Shown one piece after another: positions 51,627 through 60,410 of a DNA stretch of 64,000 nt. Under the pieces are notes generated by a model. The model did no database searches. It was given only the letters and a program-made list of their open reading frames with translations, and was not told where the DNA came from. This DNA comes from Pseudomonadota bacterium (lineage in GTDB: Bacteria; Pseudomonadota; Gammaproteobacteria; Burkholderiales; Burkholderiaceae_B), in NCBI GenBank assembly GCA_023423975.1, contig JAFAEO010000066.1, forward strand, positions 62,001 to 126,000, in the 5' to 3' direction. Within the stretch, counting starts at the first letter, position 1; each line of letters begins with the position of its first letter. Both the position numbers and the translations under genes were made by a program.

Positions 51627-53117
51627 ATGCACACATCACATCGAATATTGGTTGCTCAGCTTTTTCAGGAAACGCACGGATTTTCACCAGTACACACGCC
51701 ATTAGCCTCTTTTGAGATTGAGGAAGGCGTGGCAATGATTGAAAAGAATGAAAAATCAGATTCAGTACTTGGCGGTATTATCCGGGAACTGACAGCCCGT
51801 GGGCACGTAGTGGTACCGGCATTCGCGGGGCGCGCACGTTGTGGTGGAAAAGTGCAGGATGCCGCATATGCTTTTATAAAGGAACGCATCCTTGCCGCAG
51901 TGCGGTCCACTCACTATGACGCTATCGCGCTTGACTTACACGGATGCACGCAGTCGGAATCATTCGATAGTGTAGAAGAAGATCTTTTGTCATCAATTCG
52001 TGAAATAACAGGATACCGGGTACCCATCGCTGCGGGTTTTGATCTGCATGCACATGCTACTGAAAAACTGTTCAGGCTGCTCAATTTTGGCACCGCATAT
52101 AAGACTAATCCCCATGCGGATGCGGCTCAAACAGGAGAGCGGGTAGCGCAGGTGTTAGACAGCATGTTGTTGCACAGAGTCCAGCCGCAGGGATTCGGTG
52201 TCTTTCTTCCCATGTTGCTGGGAGGCAATGATGAAACGGGCAACGGTCCCTTGGCAAAACTGCATCATAAAATGCAATCTGCCATAGGGTCCGATGGCAA
52301 TCTGCTTGATTATTCCATTTTCAATGTCAATCCATTCATTGATGGTGCAGACATCGGACAGGCTGTGATTGTCTATGCTCAAAATGAGAATGGGGTCGCT
52401 GCTGCGAAGGCACTAAGTGTGGCGGTGGCCACTGAGTTCTGGAGTTACAGAACTCAATTTACCCATCAGTTGCCTTCCGTGAAAGACTTGCTGAAAACTT
52501 ATAGCCAAACGCAGCAACGTCTAATAATTGGAGATTTTGGGGACAGAGTTCTTGCTGGCGCGCCCGGCGATTCCATCTATGTTTTGAATGAGTGCCTGCA
52601 CTATAGCAAACGTCATATCACGGCGATTGTGACCGACCCCGCGGCATATGAGCAATGCCTGAAAGCGACGGTAGGCGCCACCGTTTCGCTATCGGTTGGA
52701 GGCAAGAATACACCAGGATTGAGTGCAATGGATGTGTTCGGCAAAATCACGCGCTTGGGCAATGGCGTATTTCGCAACAGGGGCACGTTTATGAAAGGCG
52801 CCAAGCTCAGATTGGGGCCCTTTGCGGTCATTGAACAGGCTCGTTACACATTGCTGATCACATATGACGCGGTTATGTCCCAGGATCCGGGGTGCTATCT
52901 GGATGCCGGCATTTCTTTGGATAATACTGACGCAATCATTGTAAAGTCAGGTTATCATTTCAAAATGGCATTTGAGGACTATGGCAATTGCTATATTGTT
53001 GAAACTCCCGGATTGTCGGGCTTTCACCCGGAGCAATTGCCATTTGATAAATGCCGACCAATCCATCCGCTAGACTCTATTGAGCTGCCTTTTCTGGAGT
53101 CCATAGACCTACAATAA
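51627..53117 (+). CDS. M81-family metallopeptidase (MlrC-like)
   Basis: 496 residues, the normal size. The zinc-binding elements of the family are visible: QETHGFSP (14-21), LDLHGCTQ (D103, H105), FDLHAH (D139, H141) and YKTNPHAD (H163). Typical relatives have LHGAM and DLHAN, so the GCTQ and HAT forms suggest a different substrate. MlrC opens or degrades microcystin peptides, but most relatives act on unknown amides. Position behind a Bug receptor and a HisD-like dehydrogenase points to a catabolic role. Confidence 0.88.
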   Translation: MHTSHRILVAQLFQETHGFSPVHTPLASFEIEEGVAMIEKNEKSDSVLGGIIRELTARGHVVVPAFAGRARCGGKVQDAAYAFIKERILAAVRSTHYDAIALDLHGCTQSESFDSVEEDLLSSIREITGYRVPIAAGFDLHAHATEKLFRLLNFGTAYKTNPHADAAQTGERVAQVLDSMLLHRVQPQGFGVFLPMLLGGNDETGNGPLAKLHHKMQSAIGSDGNLLDYSIFNVNPFIDGADIGQAVIVYAQNENGVAAAKALSVAVATEFWSYRTQFTHQLPSVKDLLKTYSQTQQRLIIGDFGDRVLAGAPGDSIYVLNECLHYSKRHITAIVTDPAAYEQCLKATVGATVSLSVGGKNTPGLSAMDVFGKITRLGNGVFRNRGTFMKGAKLRLGPFAVIEQARYTLLITYDAVMSQDPGCYLDAGISLDNTDAIIVKSGYHFKMAFEDYGNCYIVETPGLSGFHPEQLPFDKCRPIHPLDSIELPFLESIDLQ

Positions 53118-53140
53118 ACAGGTTCGAGAGTGTATAACAT

Positions 53141-53689
53141 ATGCCGAAAATAGGAGCGCACATAAAGCAACTTCGTTTGCGTCGCAGATTGAGCGTTCGG
53201 GATTTGGCAAAACGATCCGGCATTGCACATGCTACGATTTCACTCATAGAACGAGATAAAACCAGCCCCTCTATTGATACATTGGCGGCTATTCTTGACT
53301 CTCTTGGTACGACACTAGATAGTTTTTTCACGTCTGGACACACGACAAGACCTGTTTCCCCGTTTTATCGGCACGACGACTTCGTTGAGATAGGTGATAA
53401 AAATAAGCTTTCGTACCGGATGATCGGCGTTAACCATCCAAATCGATCGATTTTGATGCTCTACGAGGTTTATGAGGTGGGCGCTGATTCCGGACTGGCG
53501 CTATCTCACGAGGCACAAGAGGCAGGCGTCGTGGTGCAGGGTGAGGTAGAGGTAACCGTGGGTGACCAAACCCAGGTGTTGGGTGTCGGTGATGGCTATT
53601 ATTTTGACAGCAATGAGCCACACACCTTTCGCAATGTAGGAAAAACCAAAGCCATTATTATCAGTGCGGTGACGCCGCCATCTTATTGA
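53141..53689 (+). CDS. XRE-family regulator with cupin domain
   Basis: 182 residues: helix-turn-helix (RLSVRDLAKRSGIAHATISL, TSPSIDTLAAILDSLG) and a C-terminal cupin (about 105-180: GADSGLALSHEAQEAGVVVQ, YYFDSNEPHTFRNVG). PuuR and related regulators have this layout and sense a pathway intermediate. It is co-directional with and 23 bases behind the M81 gene, so it is likely the local regulator. No operator was identified. Confidence 0.9.
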   Translation: MPKIGAHIKQLRLRRRLSVRDLAKRSGIAHATISLIERDKTSPSIDTLAAILDSLGTTLDSFFTSGHTTRPVSPFYRHDDFVEIGDKNKLSYRMIGVNHPNRSILMLYEVYEVGADSGLALSHEAQEAGVVVQGEVEVTVGDQTQVLGVGDGYYFDSNEPHTFRNVGKTKAIIISAVTPPSY

Positions 53690-53690
53690 T

Positions 53691-53840
53691 TATTTTCCTG
53701 AAAGGGCACTGACTCCGCGCGCGAGGCTTCATCACGTCCTGGTCAACGGCACGATTGTCTGGGAGGATGGCAAGCCGAGTGGACAACGTCCAGGCCGGGT
53801 GCTGCGTCGTGACGGCCTGTCGGTTCAGACAACACAATAG
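53691..53840 (+). pseudogene. C-terminal remnant of an amidohydrolase (N-acyl-D-amino-acid deacylase type)
   Basis: In the frame ending at TAG 53838 the peptide reads HHVLVNGTIVWEDGKPSG followed by QRPGRVLRR, the characteristic last strand of D-aminoacylase-like amidohydrolases. The rest of the roughly 480-residue enzyme is missing; the fragment begins just behind the XRE-cupin stop and has no start codon. Homologues of such deacylases are commonly found with M81 peptidases and Bug receptors, so this looks like a lost member of the cluster. Confidence 0.65.
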
Positions 53841-53869
53841 AAAAACCTGTATCCGGTGTCGGATACAGG
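53841..53869 (-). terminator. Terminator of the fatty acid hydroxylase gene
   Basis: Arms CCTGTATCCG and CGGATACAGG pair perfectly around GTGT; on the minus strand TTTTT follows. It lies 95 bases past the hydroxylase stop. Confidence 0.75.
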
Positions 53870-53964
53870 GTATGAAGAGCATACTGATGTGCTACGGCGC
53901 TGTCGGAGTCAGATCCGTTGGGAACGATGCCGGCTGATCGGTGGCCAGACCGCAAGGCGCGTGA

Positions 53965-54789
53965 TCAACGCGCCATGGCTCGGTTGAGCACGCTTTGTTC
54001 TTCGGACGTGAGGTTGGGCCCGTCCAGGCTGACGCTGGCATCATCGTTGCGATATTTTCTGATGATCGGTTTGAGCTCTTCCTTGATATGTTTTTCGCTA
54101 TAACCATTGAACAGGTGACCAAGCAGGCCGCGATCAAGATCACTGGTTTTCATGAACCAGTCTGCAATAGGGAAGGTCAGGTTCATGTTGTAATGCATCA
54201 TCAATCCCATATTATGGTGGGCCGTGTGATGGCGCCGGATGGTATTGATAAAGGGCACATTGCGCACAAACCAATTGTCATGGACGTGGCAGCAGTAATG
54301 GAAGGTTTCATACACCAGATATTGCAGCACCATTGTCAGGAAAACCACATAACCGGCATTGGGATTGATAATGACCGAAGCCAGATAGCCCAGCGCCAGG
54401 CCGCCCACGCCAAGCGTTAGCAATACCCGCCATGGGAAAAAGACAATCCTGAATTCGCGGCTCGAATCTATCGTAATGTCATTGTCGGTGAAATACTGAT
54501 GATGCTGCCGGGTATGCCTTTCGTAAATGGCGCGCAGGGCAAAGACGTTGATGCGCTTGTGCATTACGTAGGTATGCATGGCCCATTCCACGAAGTTGCC
54601 CGCCAGGAAAACGGGAATAATCAATAAATACTCCCAGCTCGCCGTGCTCAGGTGCGAGATGCAATAGATGACTGCGGCTATGCCAACCGCATACATCACG
54701 CCGATGTGCACCAGGCCGTTATACAAGGGGCTGATATCGCTTTTATATTGTTCGCGAAATTTTCGTTGCCTTTCGGTCATCATAATCAT
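53965..54789 (-). CDS. Fatty acid hydroxylase-superfamily (sterol desaturase) membrane protein
   Basis: 274 residues with about four to five membrane segments and the eight-histidine di-iron motifs: EWAMHTYVMH near 90, HTRQHH at about 114-119, ETFHYCCHVHDNW and RRHHTAHHN. These bind two irons and hydroxylate or desaturate lipid-like substrates. It stands between a terminator and the MFS gene (43 bases downstream of it on the same strand), so both may be co-transcribed. The substrate is unknown. Confidence 0.85.
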   Translation of the reverse strand: MIMMTERQRKFREQYKSDISPLYNGLVHIGVMYAVGIAAVIYCISHLSTASWEYLLIIPVFLAGNFVEWAMHTYVMHKRINVFALRAIYERHTRQHHQYFTDNDITIDSSREFRIVFFPWRVLLTLGVGGLALGYLASVIINPNAGYVVFLTMVLQYLVYETFHYCCHVHDNWFVRNVPFINTIRRHHTAHHNMGLMMHYNMNLTFPIADWFMKTSDLDRGLLGHLFNGYSEKHIKEELKPIIRKYRNDDASVSLDGPNLTSEEQSVLNRAMAR

Positions 54790-54832
54790 TACTCCTGAAA
54801 TAAAATCTCAATTGCCATTCAATGTCCGGGGT

Positions 54833-56206
54833 TTATCCGGATATGTCTTCAAGGGCCCGGCCACGGGTTTCTACACCCAGCAATACGACAACCGCAGCTG
54901 CGATGACGAATGAGACAGCACCCAGCGTAAACACGCCCGTCTGGCCGGTGACCGGTAGAAGAAAACCCACCGCAAAGGGTCCCACGAACGAACCCAGCCG
55001 ACCAATGGATGACGCAAAGCCGGCGCCGGTGGCGCGGATGCGTGTGGGATACAGCTCAGGGGTATAGGCGTACAGAATGGACCACATGCCAAAAAGGCAG
55101 AATTGCATGAACATGCCAGACATCATCAGGTATTGCAGGTCACCCTTGACGCTTGCCACGTGCCCGTAGATGTATACCGAGACGGCACTACCCAGCAGCA
55201 ACAGAACACACGTGGGCTTGCGGCCGATTTTCTCAATGATCCAGGAGGCGAAGATAAAGCCGGGAATGCCTGCCAGAGAAATCGTGACGGTGTATTGCAC
55301 GGATTTGGTCACTTCGTAACCGGCTTGCTGCAGCAATGCGCCAAGCCAGCTGGTCAGGCCGTAATAGCCCATCAGTGCAAAGAACCATAGGATCCACAAC
55401 ATCAGCGTGCGGCGTCCGTATTCTCCCTTCCACAATTCAGAGAAGCTATTGCCTGAATTGGACTGCCCGGCACTGGCCGGCAGTGATACCACGGGGGGCA
55501 ACTCTTTATTGTTAAGCGTTTTGCGCACATGATTTTCCATGGTGGTCATGACGCTGTCGGCTTTTTCGTTTTGCCCTGAGTCAGACAGCCAGCGGGGCGA
55601 TTCCGGGACGTGACGGCGGATATAGAAAACGAATACAGCAGGGACTGCCAGCGCAAAGAAAATACCACGCCAGCCGATGGGCTCCAGCAGCAGATAGCTC
55701 AGCAGACCGGAACAGATGAAGCCGATAGGCCAGAAGCCTTCCAGGATGGCCAGGTATCTGCCGCGACGGTTGGAGGGAACGATTTCCGATACGATCGACA
55801 GACCGACAGGAAACTCCATCCCCATGCCGAAGCCCAGCACGATGCGACTGGCAATCAGCATGTTGACATCGGTCGATAGACCACAGAACAGACTGCCCAG
55901 TCCCCAGAAGACCATACTGATCTGAAACACAGGCTTGCGACCGAATCGATCGGCCAATATGCCGGCGACAGCGGCCCCGATCAGCATGCCAAGAAAACTG
56001 GCACTGGCCACGATCCCGGTCTGGGCAATGCTCAGACCGAACTCGGCTTTGATTGACCCCAGAATAAACGTCATGACGCCCAGGTCCATCGAATCAAAGA
56101 ACCATGCGGTCGCGATAATACAGAACAGTTTGGTTTGATAACTTGTCATCGGTAGTCGTTCCATACGACCTGAAATATCCGATGGCGTAATAGGTATTGA
56201 TGCCAT
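54833..56206 (-). CDS. MFS transporter, aromatic acid/sugar-porter-like
   Basis: 457 residues, twelve membrane segments. The MFS loop motif GILADRFGRKPVFQ and the GFGMGMEFPVGLSIVSEIVP region with RGRYLAILEG are like AAHS and sugar-porter carriers. ATG 56206 has AAGGAGA upstream and starts the real N-terminus. A GTGATATCAC palindrome at 56285-56294 stands before it. It probably imports the substrate of the adjoining hydrolase and alcohol dehydrogenase. Confidence 0.88.
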   Translation of the reverse strand: MASIPITPSDISGRMERLPMTSYQTKLFCIIATAWFFDSMDLGVMTFILGSIKAEFGLSIAQTGIVASASFLGMLIGAAVAGILADRFGRKPVFQISMVFWGLGSLFCGLSTDVNMLIASRIVLGFGMGMEFPVGLSIVSEIVPSNRRGRYLAILEGFWPIGFICSGLLSYLLLEPIGWRGIFFALAVPAVFVFYIRRHVPESPRWLSDSGQNEKADSVMTTMENHVRKTLNNKELPPVVSLPASAGQSNSGNSFSELWKGEYGRRTLMLWILWFFALMGYYGLTSWLGALLQQAGYEVTKSVQYTVTISLAGIPGFIFASWIIEKIGRKPTCVLLLLGSAVSVYIYGHVASVKGDLQYLMMSGMFMQFCLFGMWSILYAYTPELYPTRIRATGAGFASSIGRLGSFVGPFAVGFLLPVTGQTGVFTLGAVSFVIAAAVVVLLGVETRGRALEDISG

Positions 56207-56590
56207 TGCCAGTCTCCTTATCAATATATTTTTCTTGAATTTAACTGATATATTACTGAAATGCAATAGAAATATATCATGAATGTGATATCACGATAGC
56301 TGCAGGTCATCATGGCGGGGGGCGGGCAGAGCGCGTGCCAGCACTGGTGGGGGCATGGAATGCACGCTCCGGTTCATCTGAAAAAACAAGAGCGTGGCAA
56401 TCACGGTTGAAATTGACGGTAGCGCGTGTAGTTGCAAGGTACCAGTCGTACGCAGCAGGCCGTTTGAGCAGTCGGTACGGCCCGATTGCTCTCATGGTGC
56501 GCTGGGCGTCCGGGCACTGCCCGGCAGTATGTGCCTTTGTATATTGATTATTTGCAAAGGCCAGCACCCGGGCGCGGGTGAGCCGGCAGG
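56207..56590. other. Intergenic region between MFS and alcohol dehydrogenase genes
   Basis: 384 bases. It contains GTGATATCAC at 56285-56294, a candidate operator, and a GC-rich palindrome CCGGGCA-C-TGCCCGG at 56510-56524. No convincing gene was found in either direction. Confidence 0.5.
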
Positions 56591-57892
56591 TTATTCGGAA
56601 GCGTAAGCTTCCTGGCTTTCCTGCACTTGCTGCAGAGCAGGGAGCGGCCTGTCGGCAAAGTCGCCTGCCCATGCATTGGCAATAATGCGCAGGTACGACG
56701 CAGAGGTATCCGGAACCGCAAAGGCGTTGCGCAGCCGGGTCACGCTCATTGCGTCTGCGTACAGACGCGGCAGATCGGCTTCTTTGATGCCAAAATCTTT
56801 CAGGTTATTGGGAATGCCCAGTTGGCTGACCAGCGTCTGAAGTGTCCGCACCAGTTGTAAAACCGTATCCTGTTCGTGCTCGTGGCCCTGGCCGGTTATG
56901 CCAAAAATGGCGGCAATTTCTTTGAGTTCCTGCAAGCGGTTTTCGCGCAACTCATATAGAACATAAGGAAGGATCACGGCGTTGGTGCGGCCGTGTGTTT
57001 CATGAGTCAATCCGGCAATACTGTATGCGATGCCATGAACCGCGTTCAATCCTGCGCTGCCATAAGACAGGCCTGCAAACACGCTGGCATAACTCATGCC
57101 GATGCGTGCCTGTGAGTTGGCGCCGTTCACGTAGGCCTGTTTCAGGTGGCGGGCGCAAAGCATCATGGATTCACGGGCGAACATCTTGCTCAAGTGGGTG
57201 CGTCCGCTGTAGCCTGGATCCGGATTATTGTTGCGTTCAAACTGATTCGAATCCATGGTGACATAGGATTCCATCGCGTGGATCAGTGCGTCGATGCCGG
57301 CGTCGGCGGTGACGCGCGGCGGACAGGTATAGGTGAACTGTGGATCGACAAGCGCAATAAATGGTCGCAAGCGATTATCCATCAAGGCGATCTTGGTCGC
57401 ATTGTCGGGGTCGATCAGAATGGCGCCTGGTGTGACTTCCGAAGCCGTGCCTGAAGTTGTCGGCATGGCGATAAAAGGCAGCGGTTCATCGTTGTCAATG
57501 CCGTCCTTGTAGTGCGCCACCGGTTTTTTGCTGCGCAACGTCAGCGTGAGCGCCTTGGCCAGATCCATATTGCTGCCGCCACCCAGCGCGATCACATGGT
57601 CGGGCACCTGGCCTTGTGTCTGGGCCAGAATGAGCTGCGTCGCCTGGTCACACAATGTTGTGGATGGATCGGGTTCTCCACCACTATAAACATAAGTGTT
57701 GATCCCGCATTTGCCGGCAGCTTGCACATATTCGCTGACCCATGGCGTTTGTTCTGCGAAATAGCGATCGGTAACGAGAATGCCGCTGTGATAGCCCAGT
57801 TTGGCCAGCAGGGCAGGCAGATCATGTCTGGCGCCTTCCCTGATGATCAGGCGAGAGGGCGCGCAGAAAAACAAATGGTCGTCAAAATTCAT
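56591..57892 (-). CDS. Iron-containing alcohol dehydrogenase
   Basis: 433 residues, group III alcohol dehydrogenase. NAD(P) loop ALGGGSNMDLAKAL and the metal ligands in PRVTADAGIDALIHAMESYV, LNAVHGIAYSIAG and THETHGRTNAVILP are intact. Members oxidise 1,3-propanediol, lactaldehyde or maleylacetate-type substrates. It lies 3 bases behind the alpha/beta hydrolase gene in the same operon, so it probably acts on the alcohol released by it. Confidence 0.9.
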   Translation of the reverse strand: MNFDDHLFFCAPSRLIIREGARHDLPALLAKLGYHSGILVTDRYFAEQTPWVSEYVQAAGKCGINTYVYSGGEPDPSTTLCDQATQLILAQTQGQVPDHVIALGGGSNMDLAKALTLTLRSKKPVAHYKDGIDNDEPLPFIAMPTTSGTASEVTPGAILIDPDNATKIALMDNRLRPFIALVDPQFTYTCPPRVTADAGIDALIHAMESYVTMDSNQFERNNNPDPGYSGRTHLSKMFARESMMLCARHLKQAYVNGANSQARIGMSYASVFAGLSYGSAGLNAVHGIAYSIAGLTHETHGRTNAVILPYVLYELRENRLQELKEIAAIFGITGQGHEHEQDTVLQLVRTLQTLVSQLGIPNNLKDFGIKEADLPRLYADAMSVTRLRNAFAVPDTSASYLRIIANAWAGDFADRPLPALQQVQESQEAYASE

Positions 57893-57895
57893 GCA

Positions 57896-58597
57896 TTACT
57901 CCAGATTTAGAAAGTCGGTAAATCCGGCTGAGACGGCAGCGGTGTTCTCAGTCAGAATCGAATGGCCCGCATTTTCTATGGTGAGAAATGTGGGGTTCGC
58001 AAGTAGCTGGCGAAACTGGGATACCAGCGGCAAGGGAGAATCTTCATCCCGGGTGCCAGTCATAATCAGGCAGGGAACATCTACCAATGCGCACTGTTCG
58101 CGCAGTGAGCGCCGTGCAATGGCTTGCCAGGTCCACATGACCGCATGGTGCGTGGCCGCTTCCTGCAGTCGCAGACGCTGTTCGCGTTCGCCAATCTCCT
58201 CAAGCAACTGTGCTGGCGTTGTTTGCGTAAACCAGGAGACCTGACTGATATCGGGAACCCCGGACAGCAACATCAGTTTATCGGGCCGTTTTGCCTGTGC
58301 CCGGCCGGCAAAGGCGAGGGCAACGCTTACGCCCATGCTCCAGCCGGCAAGGCAATAAGATTGGCCATCATTGATATACTTGTGTACCGTGTCTTCAATC
58401 ACATTTGCAAATGACTCAAGGTTCATGTCTTGCTCAGAGCAGTCCCGCTGGGCGCCTCGTCCTGGAAGATTCGGCAAAATGAATGTGCATTGGTTAGCCA
58501 GTTTGGCTGCCAGCGGAAGCCAAACGCGGTTGGTCCCCTGTATGCCGTGGATGGCGATGATGTTGATGGGACCCGAGCCGTGAATCAATGTATCCAT
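57896..58597 (-). CDS. Alpha/beta hydrolase
   Basis: 233 residues. The oxyanion motif IHGIQG, nucleophile elbow GWSMGV, an Asp in MTGTRDEDSPLP and the catalytic His in NAGHSILTENTA form a complete triad. It resembles BioH/PcaD-like esterases. ATG 58597 begins the conserved part; the frame open to 58681 is mostly non-conserved. It is divergent from a GntR regulator and upstream of the alcohol dehydrogenase gene. Substrate is probably an ester or a lactone. Confidence 0.88.
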   Translation of the reverse strand: MDTLIHGSGPINIIAIHGIQGTNRVWLPLAAKLANQCTFILPNLPGRGAQRDCSEQDMNLESFANVIEDTVHKYINDGQSYCLAGWSMGVSVALAFAGRAQAKRPDKLMLLSGVPDISQVSWFTQTTPAQLLEEIGEREQRLRLQEAATHHAVMWTWQAIARRSLREQCALVDVPCLIMTGTRDEDSPLPLVSQFRQLLANPTFLTIENAGHSILTENTAAVSAGFTDFLNLE

Positions 58598-58745
58598 GGT
58601 GTTGTGATTGGTGAATGAACAGAAAAAGCAAGTCGATTGAAATGAAGTGAGCAACAAATATATTAGTTGTATAATACTCACGTGTGTGATTTTTCACAAT
58701 AGCCGGAAGAAAAACGATTTTTTCGGTCAACCTTTTCGTGACATC

Positions 58746-59459
58746 ATGGCCTCAAATAACGCATCGAATTTACAGAATAATCAAGACCTTGTTTCGGAAC
58801 TCGTTTCGCTTCAGCCCAAAGTCAAACTGACCGATATTGCCTATCAAAAGCTTGAGCAAGCCATTACCATGCTGGTCCTGGAGCCGGGCTGTTCTGTCTC
58901 CGAACAGCAGTTGTGCGACTTGACGGAAATTGGTCGCACGCCGGTACGGGAAGCAGTGCAGCGCCTGGCGCGCGAGCACTTGATTATCGTTTTGCCTCAG
59001 CGCGGCTTGTTTATTCCCGAGATCAATATTCGCAAACAGTTGAAACTGCTCGAGGCGCGCCGGGAAGTAGAGCGCCTGGTCTGCCGAATGTCGGCAAAGC
59101 GCTGCACAGACCAGGAGCGGCTTGCCTTTGTGCAATTGCATCAGCAATTTAAGGAATCTGCCCGGCTGGCCGATGTGGACCAGTTCCTGAAAGCCGACAG
59201 AATGCTCAATGAATTGACCTTAAAGGCGGCTCGCAATGAATTTGCAGAAGGGGCCATGCGTCTGATGCATGGCTTGTCCCGTCGATTCTGGTATTTTTAT
59301 TTTAAAAAATCGAATGACCTGGAAACCATGGCCCTGTTGCACGCTGATGTTGCCGAAGCAATCGGTCAGCGGGATGCGGATCGCGCGGCCCGGGCATCAG
59401 ACAAACTGCTGGACTACATTGAGTTTTATACCAAGGAAAGCGTCACTGATTTTATGTAG
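58746..59459 (+). CDS. GntR-family regulator of the hydrolase operon
   Basis: 237 residues: winged helix (SEQQLCDLTEIGRTPVREAV, QRLAREHLIIVLPQRGLFI) and an FCD-like helical ligand domain (KQLKLLEARREVERLVCRM, ALLHADVAEAIGQRDADRA). Metal-binding His residues of the FCD fold are fewer than usual here. It is divergent from the alpha/beta hydrolase gene with 148 bases between them, containing TTGTATAATACT near 58663 as a possible promoter. It probably represses the hydrolase-alcohol dehydrogenase operon. Confidence 0.9.
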   Translation: MASNNASNLQNNQDLVSELVSLQPKVKLTDIAYQKLEQAITMLVLEPGCSVSEQQLCDLTEIGRTPVREAVQRLAREHLIIVLPQRGLFIPEINIRKQLKLLEARREVERLVCRMSAKRCTDQERLAFVQLHQQFKESARLADVDQFLKADRMLNELTLKAARNEFAEGAMRLMHGLSRRFWYFYFKKSNDLETMALLHADVAEAIGQRDADRAARASDKLLDYIEFYTKESVTDFM

Positions 59460-59651
59460 CCGGCATGCAGCTGATAGTGACGGGCTGAATGATGACCCCT
59501 GCCAAATATCGATTACTGCGCTCGGGCGCTGTCATCACGTAATGTGAACATGCACGCTGACAGTTGATTCGGTGCGCCCGTTATACCAGCCTGGCAGGTT
59601 CCCGGGTGAGGTACCGCGGCATGGCGCCCGAGGGCACTGCCGCACGATCGA

Positions 59652-59790
59652 TTATTTAATTTTTCCCATTTTCTGTACTGTAGCGGCAATGCCTTGTGCA
59701 TCCCGTTTCCAGTATTGGGCGAGGGCTTGCGCAGGCGGATAGTCCAGTGGGCTGCCTGTGTTGCCGATGGTTTTGGCTTCTGACAATCGG
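59652..59790 (-). pseudogene. C-terminal remnant of a Bug-type receptor
   Basis: The minus strand codes KTIGNTGSPLDYPPAQALAQ followed by YWKRDAQGIAATVQKMGKIK and a stop. This resembles the last ~40 residues of TctC/Bug receptors, which end in a short helix with Lys-rich VKKIGK-like residues. A TGA stop (the soxG stop region) closes the frame upstream, so the rest is missing. The match is by eye and moderate. Confidence 0.5.
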
Positions 59791-59798
59791 CTATCTCA

Positions 59799-60410
59799 TC
59801 AATTGCGCCCCTCTATATACTCCCACATCCCGTCCATCAGCATCCGCAAGGCATAGTCGGCAAAGCTGCGCCGTACTGTCATTTCCCAACAATCATCAGC
59901 GTCGCTATCAAGACGGCGCAGCAGCACTGAGGTCTTGTAATAATGGCTTTGTGCACATTGTCCTGAGTCAAATACGCGCGGATGCAGGTCCAGCGGGCAG
60001 CCTTTGGCCAGAACGCAGCGGGCTTTCGGGCCGCTCAGTTGCACTATGCTGTAGGCGCTGCTCTGATCTGTCACGGCGCAGAAAATACCCTGCAAAGCCA
60101 GGTTCAGACGTGTTGGCAGATCGCCGGCTTGCGGTCCTTTTGCTCGGATCATCCATTCGTCAGGCGCGAGCCACATGATGCAATACTGATCACTTTCAGT
60201 TGTGGTATTGGGTTCTATCGGCAACGGTATGGCGAGTGTGTTCTGTACGGCAGCAGCAAAATCAATATTGTCAGGTTCGCCACGCAGATTAACCAGTTCT
60301 GCAAACGGCACTTCAAGCACGCTCACGCACTCGGGTGATCCGTGTTCAAATGCGCCGGTGCCACCGGTCAATCCTGCCAGTGGGGTTTGTTGCCTGGACT
60401 CATTCAACAT
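59799..60410 (-). CDS. soxG: Sarcosine oxidase gamma subunit
   Basis: 203 residues. The pattern LPIEPNTTTESDQYCIMWLAPDEWMI, AVTDQSSAYSIVQLSGPKAR, LAKGCPLDLHPRVF and a C-terminal SFADYALRMLMDGMWEY is the SoxG layout. ATG 60410 overlaps the soxA end by 11 bases. The subunit is structural and lies over the folate domain of SoxA. The gene is the last of soxBDAG. Confidence 0.88.
   Translation of the reverse strand: MLNESRQQTPLAGLTGGTGAFEHGSPECVSVLEVPFAELVNLRGEPDNIDFAAAVQNTLAIPLPIEPNTTTESDQYCIMWLAPDEWMIRAKGPQAGDLPTRLNLALQGIFCAVTDQSSAYSIVQLSGPKARCVLAKGCPLDLHPRVFDSGQCAQSHYYKTSVLLRRLDSDADDCWEMTVRRSFADYALRMLMDGMWEYIEGRN

Noticed and set aside
56310..56672. 120-codon minus-strand frame overlapping the alcohol dehydrogenase end
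   Set aside because: It overlaps the 3' end of a well-supported gene and has no recognisable pattern.
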